DNA of 64,000 bases, from assembly GCA_963677185.1 (NCBI GenBank), contig OY781889.1:3162001-3226000 (forward strand). The letters are read 5' to 3'. A model generated the notes under the pieces. That model had not been told where the DNA came from and did not search any database. It saw only the letters and a program-made list of their open reading frames with translations. The stretch is from G963677185 sp963677185. GTDB lineage: Bacteria > Bacillota > Syntrophomonadia > Syntrophomonadales > Syntrophomonadaceae. Positions within the stretch are counted from its first letter, which is position 1. Each line of letters begins with the position of its first letter. Position numbers and translations under genes: made by a program. Below are positions 50,601-58,678 of the stretch, piece after piece.

Positions 50601-52196
50601 TATTGGCGGATTGGTAACCTGAGCAAAAAGCTGCTTGAAGTACAGATACAGCATCTGAGGCTGTTCGGACAGCACTGCCAGGGGCGAATCCATGCCCATC
50701 GAGCCCACTGGATCTTCGCCGTGAGCTGCCATGGGCAGAATGGTGCTATAAATATCCTCAAAAGTATAGCCAAAGGCTTTCTGCTGCTGGAGCAAGCTGA
50801 ATTTTTCCGGGGCCTCAACAGGTGGGCCGGCGGGAATATCGCCCAGGTTGACAATATGCTTCTGGTTCCAGGCCCCATATGGGTGCAGCCGTGCAACATT
50901 TTTCTTGATCTCTTCATCAGCAATGATTCTTTTGGCTTCGGTATCCACCAGAAGCATTTTGCCAGGCTCCAGGCGTCCTTTATATTTGACATTTTCGGGC
51001 TTGATGTCTATAACCCCGACTTCTGACGCCATGATAACCCGGTCGTCTTTGGTCACATAATAGCGGGAGGGTCGCAGTCCGTTTCGGTCCAGAACCCCGC
51101 CGATTACCACCCCGTCCGAAAAAGCTATAGCAGCCGGTCCGTCCCAGGGCTCCATAATGAAATTATTGAATTTATAGAACTCTTTCCGGTCCTCTGCTAG
51201 ATGAGGATTTAGCTCCCACGGTTCGGGGATCATCATCATAACTCCATGGGGTATTGATCTCCCGGTGAGATAAAGAAATTCCAGGCAATTATCGAACATG
51301 GCTGAATCGCTCCCGTATTCGTCTATGATCGGATAAACCTTGGAAATATCTTCAAAGAGCGGGGAATCAATCACCTTTTGCCGGGCTTTCATCCAGTTGA
51401 CATTACCGCGAATGGTGTTGATTTCACCATTGTGCACCATATAACGGTTGGGATGAGCCCTTTCCCAACTGGGAAAGGTATTGGTGCTGAATCGGGAATG
51501 CACCATACCCAGGGCCGAAGTGAAATCCAGGTCAGAAAGATCCAGATAAAAGTTTCTCAGCTGCTCGGCGGTGAGCATGCCTTTATAAACGATGGTTTTA
51601 GATGACAGGCTGGCAATGTAGAAGGTGCCGCCCTTATCTTCACACATCGGGATGATGGCATTCTCTGCCCTTTTTCGGATAGTATAAAGCTTTCTTTCAA
51701 AGTCCAGGGGATCAGATATCCCGGAGTCTTTGGCGATAAAAACCTGGATGAAACGAGGCATCACAGCCTTTGCACCGTCACCAACATTGGTCTTATTAAT
51801 GGGAACCTCTCTCCAGCCCAGAATCCCCTGGCCTTCCTCTTTAACGATCTGCTCGAAGGTCTGCACCTGGGTTTTTCTAAAATCGTCATAGCGATGAGCG
51901 AATATCATTCCCACCCCATAGGCGCCCTTTTCCGGCAGGTCAAAACCCAGAACGCTGCATTCCCGCTTAAAAAAATCATGGGGAATCTGGAGCAGGATGC
52001 CGGCTCCATCGCCGGTGTTTTCATCCGCTCCACTGGCGCCACGGTGGCTAAGGTTTTCTAATACAGTCAGGGCTTCCTCAATGATGTCGTGAGACTTCTC
52101 GCCCTTAATGTTAACTACAAATCCCATACCGCACGCGTCATGTTCAAAAGCTGGATCATACAGCCCTTGCTTGACTGGTAAACCGTAGCTTTTCAT
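47688..52196 (-). CDS. gltB: Glutamate synthase large subunit
   Basis: 1502 residues, complete. The class-II amidotransferase nucleophile is Cys22 ('EHDACGMGFVV') behind a removable propeptide. The central domain, the FMN barrel ('SYGSISKEAHECLAIAMNRLGGKSNSGEGG', 'SGHDGGTGASPRTSI'), the 3Fe-4S cysteines ('CHLDTCPVGIATQ') and the C-terminal GXGXG helix ('GLSGSKIVVYPPRC', 'GVGDHGCEYMTGGKVMILG') are all present. It makes two glutamates from glutamine and 2-oxoglutarate with GltD. AAGGTG lies about 6 bases before ATG 52196; a longer frame begins at 52238. This is the conventional GOGAT of the cell, unlike the split cluster at 9602-17005. Confidence 0.95.
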   Translation of the reverse strand: MKSYGLPVKQGLYDPAFEHDACGMGFVVNIKGEKSHDIIEEALTVLENLSHRGASGADENTGDGAGILLQIPHDFFKRECSVLGFDLPEKGAYGVGMIFAHRYDDFRKTQVQTFEQIVKEEGQGILGWREVPINKTNVGDGAKAVMPRFIQVFIAKDSGISDPLDFERKLYTIRKRAENAIIPMCEDKGGTFYIASLSSKTIVYKGMLTAEQLRNFYLDLSDLDFTSALGMVHSRFSTNTFPSWERAHPNRYMVHNGEINTIRGNVNWMKARQKVIDSPLFEDISKVYPIIDEYGSDSAMFDNCLEFLYLTGRSIPHGVMMMIPEPWELNPHLAEDRKEFYKFNNFIMEPWDGPAAIAFSDGVVIGGVLDRNGLRPSRYYVTKDDRVIMASEVGVIDIKPENVKYKGRLEPGKMLLVDTEAKRIIADEEIKKNVARLHPYGAWNQKHIVNLGDIPAGPPVEAPEKFSLLQQQKAFGYTFEDIYSTILPMAAHGEDPVGSMGMDSPLAVLSEQPQMLYLYFKQLFAQVTNPPIDGIREEIVTSSSLPLGSTGNLLDPDRSNSACIFLEHPILTDEQLQKIKHLDNDRFKTATISILYRVSKGARAMSRALERIFREADSAIVDGANIVILSDRGVNDVMAPIPALLASSGLHHHLTRREIRTNVGIVLESGEPREVHHFCTLVGYGVTAINPYLAFETINRLHEQGRLEEPGCEAAQNKYIKAAVKGMLKVIAKMGISTMRSYHGAQVFEAVGLKKTLIDRYFTMTPSRLEGIGLEEIALEGKMRHDSAFNANDPCQDSLEVGGYFQCKDNGEIHLYNPETIYLLQRACREGNYQLFKDFSKKINEEKLYTLRNLLEFNSGAGDTIPIEEVEPVESIVKRFRTGAMSYGSISKEAHECLAIAMNRLGGKSNSGEGGEDPTRYQVDENGDSKSSAIKQVASGRFGVTSNYLVHASEIQIKMAQGAKPGEGGQLPGGKVYPAIAQVRHSTPGVDLISPPPHHDIYSIEDLAELINDLKNANPDAGISVKLVSEVGVGTIAAGVAKGKADVILISGHDGGTGASPRTSIRNAGLPWELGLAETHQTLVLNRLRDRVTLETDGKLLSGRDVVIAAMLGAEEFGFATTPLIALGCVMMRVCHLDTCPVGIATQDEKLRKNFTGRPEYVESFMGFVAQEMREIMARLGFRSVQEMVGRTDKLKSKDINHWKARHLDLSPILYQPYSDADVGRCKMQPQNHMLEKSLDARKLLRMCQPALEHKKPIRAKLKVTNVDRVLGTLTGSAITKKYGENGLPEDTIKLTFVGSAGQSFGAFTPQGMTLELEGDANDYLGKGLSGSKIVVYPPRCSDFDPEKNILIGNVAFYGATSGEAYINGIAGERFCVRNSGINAVVEGVGDHGCEYMTGGKVMILGKTGRNFAAGMSGGIAYILDFDEICCNKSIVLMEKISSIEELNELKEMLMKHVYYTGSPLGRRILDNWKNNASRFTKVIPIAYKRILEESARAHESA

Positions 52197-52265
52197 ATTG
52201 CTCACCTTCATTGGTAAAATTTCTATTGATTTGTCCAACCTCGCAACTGCTGAATATAGAGCTGT

Positions 52266-53594
52266 TTAGAATCCGGTCAGGTAATGCTCCAATTCCCATG
52301 GGGTTACCTGGATGTTGTACTGAATCCATTCTTCCAGCTTGCCGGTGCGAAACTTGTCATAAATGTGGGGACCAAGGGCTCCCTTGATTAATTCATTCTT
52401 ATCAAGCTCCTGCAATGCTTCCAGCAGGTTGCCGGGCAGGCTGTCAATTTTCAATGCCGCACGCTCCTCATCATCCATATGGTAGATATTGCGGTCAACA
52501 GCCGCAGGAGGCGCTATTTTATTCTTGATCCCATCCAGTCCGGCCAGCAGCATTACCGCTGTGGCAAGATACGGGTTGCAGGTGGGATCGGGGTTTCTAA
52601 CTTCAATGCGGGTGCTCATGCCCCGTTTGGCCGGAACTCTCACCAAACAGCTGCGGTTGGCTCCTGACCAGGCAATATTAACAGGGGCTTCATAACCCGG
52701 CACCAATCTCTTATATGAGTTTACCGTAGGATTGGTAATGGCTGCAAATGACCGGGCATGCTTCAGGATGCCGCCCATGTAATACCTGGCTGTATCGCTC
52801 AGCTGGTCCGGGCCTTCGGGGTCATAAAAAGCGTTCTGGTCGCCATAAAACAGGGACTGGTGGGTATGCATGCCGGAGCCATTTATTCCAAATATCGGCT
52901 TGGGCATGAAAGAAGCGTGCAAACCGTGACGTTGCGCGATCGAACGCACTACCAGCTTAAAAGTCATGATGCAATCCGCGACATGCAGGGCGTCGCCGTA
53001 TCTGAAATCAATTTCATGCTGTCCGGGAGCCACTTCATGATGAGATGCTTCTATCTCAAACCCCATCTCTTCCAGGGTGTTGTCCATGTCCCGGCGGACA
53101 TTTTCACCCAGGTCTATCGGGGCCAGATCGAAATATCCGGCTTCGTCCTGGGTCTGGGTGGTGGCATGGCCTTTTTCATCGGACAGAAACAGGAAGAATT
53201 CGGCTTCGGGGCCCACCTGCATAGTGTAACCCAGATCTTTGGCTTCCTTTAACACGCGCTTTAGATTGTTGCGGGGGCAGCCGATAAAAGGAGTGCGATC
53301 CGGCAAATAAATGTCGCAGATCAGCCTGGCTACTTTTCCGTTGGCAGACCTCCAGGGAAAAACCACAAAGGTGTCCAAATCTGGCACCAGGTACATATCC
53401 GATTCAGAAATATCGGCAAAGCCATTGATAGATGAACCGTCGAACATGATCTCCCCATCCAGGGCTTTTTCAAGCTGGCTGATGGGCACAGCCACATTTT
53501 TCATGACTCCCTGGATGTCGGTGAACTGCAGCCTGATAAACCTTATATCGTTTTCCTTGACCTTGTTAATTATCTCCAATTTCTTGCTGTTCAT
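52266..53594 (-). CDS. glnA: Glutamine synthetase, type I
   Basis: 442 residues, the short GSI-alpha length found in Gram-positives. 'IMFDGSSINGF' is the N-terminal signature, 'GPEAEFFLF' and 'HHEVAPGQHEIDFRYGDAL' hold metal ligands, 'NGSGMHTHQSLF' and 'KRLVPGYEAPVNIAWSGANRS' are ATP and glutamate binding. It condenses ammonium and glutamate. AGAGGAGAG precedes the ATG by 6 bases. It follows the ANTAR gene by only 27 bases and is followed by gltB, so a GS-GOGAT operon is evident. Feedback inhibition is usual in this subtype, and no adenylylation gene is seen here. Confidence 0.95.
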   Translation of the reverse strand: MNSKKLEIINKVKENDIRFIRLQFTDIQGVMKNVAVPISQLEKALDGEIMFDGSSINGFADISESDMYLVPDLDTFVVFPWRSANGKVARLICDIYLPDRTPFIGCPRNNLKRVLKEAKDLGYTMQVGPEAEFFLFLSDEKGHATTQTQDEAGYFDLAPIDLGENVRRDMDNTLEEMGFEIEASHHEVAPGQHEIDFRYGDALHVADCIMTFKLVVRSIAQRHGLHASFMPKPIFGINGSGMHTHQSLFYGDQNAFYDPEGPDQLSDTARYYMGGILKHARSFAAITNPTVNSYKRLVPGYEAPVNIAWSGANRSCLVRVPAKRGMSTRIEVRNPDPTCNPYLATAVMLLAGLDGIKNKIAPPAAVDRNIYHMDDEERAALKIDSLPGNLLEALQELDKNELIKGALGPHIYDKFRTGKLEEWIQYNIQVTPWELEHYLTGF

Positions 53595-53621
53595 TTCAAT
53601 CTCTCCTCTTATAAATGTCTT

Positions 53622-54176
53622 TTAGTAATTAAGGGCGATGATGGCCTGGGCCAATTCTTTCATGGAAATACTGCGATTCATACTTTCTATTTGCATGGTT
53701 CGATAGGCTTCAGCCTCGTCAACTCCCAGCTGCTTCATCAAAATCCCCTTGGCCTGCTCGACATTTTTTCGCGTCTGCAGACTTTCTTTCAGAGCGGAAA
53801 CTTCATGTCTTGCCTGGGACAATCGGTTTTGATAAAGCAGGATTACTTCTACAACCGCCAGCAAAGTTTCTTCCGTGTAGGGCATTGGTATCTGGGCGAT
53901 ATCCTCGGGCAGTCGGCGCAGGTTCCCCTTTACCAGCACCAGCACATTGCTGATCTCGTCACCTTCTATGATTCCCGCAATCTCCGGGATGCTCCCCCCT
54001 TTTAAGTCTGAATCCATGATTACCAGGTCGGGATACATGGTGCGAGCTTTCCGCAACAGCTCCGGGGCGTTGGTGGCTTCCGCCTCTACCAGGTAACCGG
54101 ACCGGTTCAGCAAATCCTTCAATTTTCCCCTGCTGCTTTCATTGCCGTCACCGATTATAATGGTCGCTCGCGTCAC
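53622..54176 (-). CDS. ANTAR-domain antitermination regulator with degenerate receiver
   Basis: 184 residues from GTG 54176, which has AGGTGA 7 to 8 bases upstream; the longer frame to 54218 adds unlikely sequence. Residues 1-120 are receiver-like: 'PDLVIMDSDLKGG' keeps the aspartate position, but the acidic pair near the start is replaced ('IIIGDGNESS'), so phosphorylation is doubtful. A helical linker leads to the ANTAR domain, 'RKNVEQAKGILMKQLGVDEAEAYRTMQIESMNRSISMKELAQAII', which binds RNA hairpins and prevents termination. ANTAR proteins next to glnA in Clostridia (NitR-like) control nitrogen genes. This gene leads the glnA-gltB-gltD run, so it may regulate its own operon or glnK-amtB. 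Confidence 0.85.
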   Translation of the reverse strand: MTRATIIIGDGNESSRGKLKDLLNRSGYLVEAEATNAPELLRKARTMYPDLVIMDSDLKGGSIPEIAGIIEGDEISNVLVLVKGNLRRLPEDIAQIPMPYTEETLLAVVEVILLYQNRLSQARHEVSALKESLQTRKNVEQAKGILMKQLGVDEAEAYRTMQIESMNRSISMKELAQAIIALNY

Positions 54177-54278
54177 ATCCTCATCACCTGCCTTATAAAA
54201 AATAATGCCCACGGACAAGCTGGAAACTGCAGCTGACCATGGACATCGTTGCCCGTTAATAATCTATTTTGCATTTTC

Positions 54279-54307
54279 ATTATATTTTTCATTTGCAATA
54301 TTAACAA
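54279..54307 (-). promoter_or_regulatory. Sigma-A promoter of the ANTAR-glnA operon
   Basis: On the minus strand TTGTTA (54307-54302) and TATAAT (54284-54279) are 17 bases apart. The leader to the ANTAR gene is about 95 bases. The whole promoter falls inside the 271-bp target duplication, whose left copy begins exactly at the end of the -10 box, so the original promoter is kept intact here and repeated at 56496-56524. Confidence 0.6.
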
Positions 54308-54409
54308 GGGGCTGAAGCGGTTAATACTGTATACCTGCTTTTTGTTCTATTTGCGCCCCAATTCCCTTGTAAATGAGCTCTTTCTTTAGCGGGGGGGACG
54401 CACCTTTAA

Positions 54410-54549
54410 TTACAGACGTGATCCATTTTTATGGCGGGAAATTTCTTCAGTGCGTTCGGTGAGATAGGTCCAGCGTTCCAGCAATTCGTCCAGCCGGGCT
54501 TCGAGCTGTATGCGTTCCGCTTCCAGCTGTTCCAGCAACTGGTAATCGC
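54410..54549 (-). pseudogene. Orphan 3' fragment of the ABC-F gene
   Basis: The last 46 codons of the ABC-F gene at 56627, repeated by the IS target duplication and cut off at the IS left end. It has no start and is not expressed as a protein of its own. Confidence 0.8.
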
Positions 54550-54586
54550 GGGTCTTTGACAGTTGAATAGAAGAAAAAGCCTTGAA

Positions 54587-54610
54587 AAGCCCAACAGGGG
54601 CTTATTTTTT
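54587..54610 (+). terminator. Inward-facing terminator at the IS left end
   Basis: AAGCCC-AACAG-GGGCTT followed by A and seven T. It lies upstream of the transposase promoter and would stop read-through from flanking genes, a common device in insertion sequences. Confidence 0.7.
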
Positions 54611-54632
54611 TGTCAATTTTACCATTTTGCTA

Positions 54633-54661
54633 TTGAGTACAGTTGAGTACAGTGGTATAAT
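54633..54661 (+). promoter_or_regulatory. Transposase promoter
   Basis: TTGAGT (54633-54638) and TATAAT (54656-54661) are 17 bases apart. The -35 region is part of a direct repeat TTGAGTACAG (54633-54642 and 54643-54652) that may bind a regulator. Confidence 0.6.
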
Positions 54662-54683
54662 ATAAGGGATTGGAGGTGTTTTG

Positions 54684-56396
54684 ATGCGGTTGAAGGTTAC
54701 TAAATCTAAAAATGCTGCTTCGCTTTATGTAATAAGGTCCACCTATGTGAATGGCGTTCATTCCTCCAAGATCGTGGAAAAGCTTGGCACATATGATGGA
54801 CTCCTGGAAAAATTGGGCGGGCAAGATCCTTATGAATGGGCTAAAGAGTACATCGCGGAGCTTAACCGGCAGGAAAAAGAGAATAAGCGTGAAGTCCTGG
54901 TCAAGTATTCCCCGGTCAAGATTATCGACAAAGGCCAGCAGCAATCATTCAATGGCGGCTACCTGTTCCTGCAGAAGATCTATCACGAGCTAAAGCTTGA
55001 TAAAATGTGCCAAACCATCGCTAAAAAGTACAAGTTCTCTTTCGACCTGGACTCTATCCTATCCAGGCTTGTTTATGCCAGGGTTATCTACCCTTCCTCC
55101 AAGCTTTCTACATACCAAGATTCCTTCAAGTTCATGGAGCAGCCTTCGTTTGACCTCCACCAAATCTACCGTGCACTGGAGATAATAGCCAAGGAGGCTG
55201 ATTTTATCCAGTCTTCCCTTTACACCAACAGCCTGGCTGTTTCAAAGCGGAATACGAAGGTGCTGTATTACGATTGCACCAACTATTTCTTTGAAATAGA
55301 GCAGGAGTCAGGCATCAAGCAATACGGCTATTCCAAGGAGCATCGCCCCAACCCCATCGTCCAGATGGGACTTTTCATGGATGGGGATGGGATACCCCTG
55401 GCCATATATATTGGCAAAGGCAATACTAATGAGCAGCTGACTCTAAAGCCGCTGGAGGAAAAAATTCTGTCCGATTTTAATTGCTCCAAGTTTATCGTCT
55501 GTACCGATGCCGGGCTCGCCTCCAATAGCAATCGTCAGTTCAATAACCAGGGCGACCGTGCTTTCATAACTACGCAGTCAGTCAAGAAGCTGAAGAAGCA
55601 CCTGAAGGAATGGGCCTTAAGCCCTGAAGGCTGGCTCCTGCCTGGCGACAGCTCAAAATACAGTCTGGATATGCTTGATGAGGAAAAGGACTGGGAAAAG
55701 ACTTTTTACAAGGAGCGCTGGATTGTGGAAGACGGGCTGGAACAGAAGCTTATCGTGTCTTTTTCGCTCAAGTACCAAAACTACCAGCGCAAGGTCAGGA
55801 ACGCCCAAATTGAGAGAGCCTGCAAAGTCCTTGACACGAATTTGGGCAAGCTGAATAAGGTGAACCCAAACGACTATAGGCGGTTTATTAAGAAGACTAG
55901 TGTCACCCCGGAAGGAGAGCTTGCCAGCAAAACGTTATATGAAATTGACAATGCTGTCATTGGTAAAGAGGAGGCTTTTGACGGGTTCTACGCGGTCTGC
56001 ACCAACCTTGATGGCGACACATCAACCGTTCTGGCGGTAAACAAGAGGCGCTGGCGGATTGAGGAGTGCTTCCGGATCATGAAAACCGAGTTCAAAGCCA
56101 GGCCAGTGTACCTTAGCCGCGATGACCGGATAACAGCGCATTTCATGACCTGTTTTATCGCACTGGTGGTCTACAGGCTCCTGGAAAAGCGGCTGGAGGA
56201 ACAATACACGTGCAGCGAGATTGTTCAGGGTCTGCGGGACATGAATTTTCACGAGATTAAGGGGGAAGGCTTCGTTCCGACCTACACGAGAACCGATTTT
56301 ACCGACAGCCTTCATGATGCTTTTGGGTTCCGCACTGACTACCAGATACTGACCACACGGCAGATGAAAAATATTTTTAAGGTCACTAAGTCTTAA
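54684..56396 (+). CDS. IS1634-family transposase (DDE)
   Basis: 570 residues. The N-terminus 'KVTKSKNAASLYVIRSTYVNGVHSSKIVEKLG' is typical of the family. Catalytic residues are visible as Asp in 'VLYYDCTNYFFE', Asp in 'FIVCTDAGLASNS' and Glu in 'RRWRIEECFRIMKTEFKARPVY', the YREK-like region of the IS4 group. Length is full and the frame unbroken, so the element may be active. GGAGG lies 7 bases before ATG 54684; a TTG directly before it is not needed. A 27-base piece of this gene recurs at 22697-22723, showing that the family has been elsewhere in this genome. Confidence 0.92.
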   Translation: MRLKVTKSKNAASLYVIRSTYVNGVHSSKIVEKLGTYDGLLEKLGGQDPYEWAKEYIAELNRQEKENKREVLVKYSPVKIIDKGQQQSFNGGYLFLQKIYHELKLDKMCQTIAKKYKFSFDLDSILSRLVYARVIYPSSKLSTYQDSFKFMEQPSFDLHQIYRALEIIAKEADFIQSSLYTNSLAVSKRNTKVLYYDCTNYFFEIEQESGIKQYGYSKEHRPNPIVQMGLFMDGDGIPLAIYIGKGNTNEQLTLKPLEEKILSDFNCSKFIVCTDAGLASNSNRQFNNQGDRAFITTQSVKKLKKHLKEWALSPEGWLLPGDSSKYSLDMLDEEKDWEKTFYKERWIVEDGLEQKLIVSFSLKYQNYQRKVRNAQIERACKVLDTNLGKLNKVNPNDYRRFIKKTSVTPEGELASKTLYEIDNAVIGKEEAFDGFYAVCTNLDGDTSTVLAVNKRRWRIEECFRIMKTEFKARPVYLSRDDRITAHFMTCFIALVVYRLLEKRLEEQYTCSEIVQGLRDMNFHEIKGEGFVPTYTRTDFTDSLHDAFGFRTDYQILTTRQMKNIFKVTKS

Positions 56397-56431
56397 GAGA
56401 AGATTACTCACTTTTTATTAACATAAGGAAA

Positions 56432-56470
56432 CCCCGTAATCCCCTGTATTAGGAGCTTGCGGGGCTTTTT
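56432..56470 (+). terminator. Transposase terminator
   Basis: CCCCG (56432-56436) and CGGGG (56460-56464) enclose a second short stem, CCCCT with AGGAG, and are followed by C and five T. It lies 35 bases after the transposase stop. Confidence 0.75.
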
Positions 56471-56495
56471 GCCTTCTGCAAGTGTCAAAGACAGG

Positions 56496-56766
56496 ATTAT
56501 ATTTTTCATTTGCAATATTAACAAGGGGCTGAAGCGGTTAATACTGTATACCTGCTTTTTGTTCTATTTGCGCCCCAATTCCCTTGTAAATGAGCTCTTT
56601 CTTTAGCGGGGGGGACGCACCTTTAATTACAGACGTGATCCATTTTTATGGCGGGAAATTTCTTCAGTGCGTTCGGTGAGATAGGTCCAGCGTTCCAGCA
56701 ATTCGTCCAGCCGGGCTTCGAGCTGTATGCGTTCCGCTTCCAGCTGTTCCAGCAACTGGTAATCGC
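56496..56766. repeat. 271-bp target-site duplication, right copy
   Basis: The same as 54279-54549. On this side it is continuous with the intact ABC-F gene, whose last 140 bases it contains. It also carries a second copy of the glnA-operon promoter (56496-56524), now aimed into the IS against the transposase gene. Confidence 0.9.
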
Positions 56767-58555
56767 TGCCAGCCTGGTTAATGGAATCGTTGACGGCGGC
56801 CAGCTCAATCTCCGCAATCTCAATGGTTCCTTCGATCTCATCAAATTCCTTTTGTTCCATGTAGGTTAACTTCGGGGCTTTAACTGCGGCGCTGCCAGAT
56901 GCGGAACGCCGCACTACCGGAGCTGATTCTGCAGAACCGCCGGACTGGTTTTCCGGTAATGCGCTGGAGCGGGCCAGGTAATCGGTATAGTTGCCCGGGT
57001 ACTCCTGAAGCCGCCCCTGCCCGCTAAAGGCCAGAATCCTTTCGCAGACGCGATCTAAAAAGAAGCGGTCATGGGAAACGGCGACTACTGCCCCGGGGAA
57101 ATCATCCAGGTAATCTTCCAGGATGGTCAGGGTTTCTATATCCAGATCGTTGCCGGGTTCATCCAGCAAAAGAACATTGGGTGCTTCCATCAGGATACGC
57201 AGCAGGTGCAGGCGCCGCAACTCTCCACCGGACAGCTTCTGCAAGATGTTCCACTGGGCAGAAGCAGGAAACAGAAAGGTTTCCAGCATCTGACTGGCGC
57301 TAAGGCTCTTTTTTCCCGCTGCCAGGTATTCCCCGCCTTCGCGGATGTAGTCGATAACCCTCATTTCTTCGGGCAAGCCGGTGCTTTCCTGGGGAAAATA
57401 GCCAATCTTGACGGTAGTGCCGATTTCCACGGAACCATGCACCGGCTCAATGCTGCCTTGCATAATTCCCAGCAGGGTCGATTTGCCGATGCCGTTTGGT
57501 CCGACGATGCCCATGCGTTCATCCCGATCCAGGATGCATGAGTAGCTGTCGATAATGGGTTCGGCACCATAGCTATGATACACCTGGTCTAGAATAATGG
57601 TTTTCTTGCCCAGCCGGCTGGCCGCCGATGATATTTGCAGGGCCCCGCCGCCCCCGGTCTTCAGGTTTTCCTGCTGAAGCTTTTCAAAGCGCTGGATGCG
57701 GGCCTTTTGCTTGGTAGTCCGGGCTTTGGCTCCCTGGAGCATCCAGGCCAGCTCTTTGCGGAGCATGCTCCGTTTTTTATCGGTGCTGGCCGCCTCGATT
57801 TCTTCCCGGGCCAGCTTGCGTTCCAAATACTGGCTGTAATTACCGGGATAGCTGAAGAGCCGGCCCCGGTCCAGCTCGATGATCCGATTGGTCACCCGTT
57901 CCAGGAAATAACGGTCATGAGTTACCATCAGCAGGGTGCCGCTGAATTTCAGCAGATATTTTTCCAGCCAGTCAATGGCCGTGTTGTCTAGATGGTTGGT
58001 GGGTTCATCCAGAATCAGCAAATCAGCTGGATTCATCAATGCCGCAGCCAGGGCCACCCGCTTGCGCTGCCCTCCAGACAGGCTCCCAATCAAAGTATCG
58101 AAGCTGGTAACGCCGAGCCGCGTAAGAATGCTTTGGGCTTCGCTTTCGATTCCCCATGCTCCCTGCCGATCCATCTCGTGGTTAAGCTCGGCCAGCGCTT
58201 GCTGCAGCCTGGAATCCTCCGGATCTTTCAGGGCTGCCTTCATGGTGTCATGATAGTGCTGCCACAGGCGTATATTCGGCGAATCCCCTTGCAGGACCGT
58301 TTCTAAAACGCTGGAGGCTCCGTCATACTGAGGATTCTGGGATAAATATTCAATCCGCAGGCTTTTGCTAAAGGTTATCTGTCCGTCATCCGGGGCCTCC
58401 AGACCTGCAGCCAGCTTCAGGAATGTCGACTTGCCGGAACCGTTCTTACCGAGCAGGCCTATTTTATCGCCTTCTTCAATCGTGAAGCTGACCGACTGCA
58501 GGAGCTGTTTGAGGCCGTAAGCTTTATTCAGGCTTTCCATGGACAGAAGACTCAT
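56627..58555 (-). CDS. ABC-F ATPase, Uup type
   Basis: 642 residues with two ABC domains and no membrane segment. Domain 1 has 'GLLGKNGSGKSTFLK', 'LSGGQRKRVALA' and 'LLILDEPTNHLD'; domain 2 has 'GIVGPNGIGKSTLLG', 'LSGGELRRLHLL' and 'VLLLDEPGNDLD'. The linker ('RKELAWMLQGAKARTTKQKARIQRFEKL') contacts tRNA or ribosome in this family. A C-terminal coiled coil (about 560-642, 'IEIAEIELAAVNDSINQAGSDYQLLEQLEAERIQLEARLDELLERW') is the Uup hallmark. Such proteins act on ribosomes or in DNA-related processes. The 3' end lies in the IS target duplication but the frame is complete. Confidence 0.88.
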   Translation of the reverse strand: MSLLSMESLNKAYGLKQLLQSVSFTIEEGDKIGLLGKNGSGKSTFLKLAAGLEAPDDGQITFSKSLRIEYLSQNPQYDGASSVLETVLQGDSPNIRLWQHYHDTMKAALKDPEDSRLQQALAELNHEMDRQGAWGIESEAQSILTRLGVTSFDTLIGSLSGGQRKRVALAAALMNPADLLILDEPTNHLDNTAIDWLEKYLLKFSGTLLMVTHDRYFLERVTNRIIELDRGRLFSYPGNYSQYLERKLAREEIEAASTDKKRSMLRKELAWMLQGAKARTTKQKARIQRFEKLQQENLKTGGGGALQISSAASRLGKKTIILDQVYHSYGAEPIIDSYSCILDRDERMGIVGPNGIGKSTLLGIMQGSIEPVHGSVEIGTTVKIGYFPQESTGLPEEMRVIDYIREGGEYLAAGKKSLSASQMLETFLFPASAQWNILQKLSGGELRRLHLLRILMEAPNVLLLDEPGNDLDIETLTILEDYLDDFPGAVVAVSHDRFFLDRVCERILAFSGQGRLQEYPGNYTDYLARSSALPENQSGGSAESAPVVRRSASGSAAVKAPKLTYMEQKEFDEIEGTIEIAEIELAAVNDSINQAGSDYQLLEQLEAERIQLEARLDELLERWTYLTERTEEISRHKNGSRL

Positions 58556-58678
58556 TCGCCGGTGTTTCCTTTGCTTGCCATATTTCAGGATTTATTATAA
58601 ATGATTTGGGATTGCCGGGCAAAAAGAGCGGGCTGAAATGTCTGGTCCGGGTTAATAGCCCATCCACGCCAGTATAGC

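Larger units (their letters stand above)
54279..54549. repeat. 271-bp target-site duplication, left copy
   Basis: Identical as far as I can read to 56496-56766. It flanks the IS on the left. It contains the glnA-operon promoter and a duplicated 3' end of the ABC-F gene. The two copies have the same length, with sharp borders: the bases outside differ at once. Confidence 0.9.
54550..56495 (+). mobile_element. IS1634-like insertion sequence
   Basis: About 1946 bp. The ends carry inverted repeats: the left reads GTCTTTGACAGTTG and the right, reversed, GTCTTTGACACTTG, each two to three bases inside the border. One transposase gene fills the element. A terminator just inside the left end shields it from outside transcription and another follows the gene. 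The flanking 271-bp direct repeat fits the IS1634 family, which is known for very long and variable target duplications. It appears intact and recently inserted. Confidence 0.88.

Noticed and set aside
54406..54594. Small open frame at the IS left border
   Set aside because: It is a wrong-frame reading across the duplicated ABC-F fragment and the IS end.
54279..56766. The 271-bp duplication as an assembly error
   Set aside because: Both copies abut the IS exactly, each side is continuous with a different intact neighbour, and long duplications are a known trait of this IS family. Long reads would settle it.
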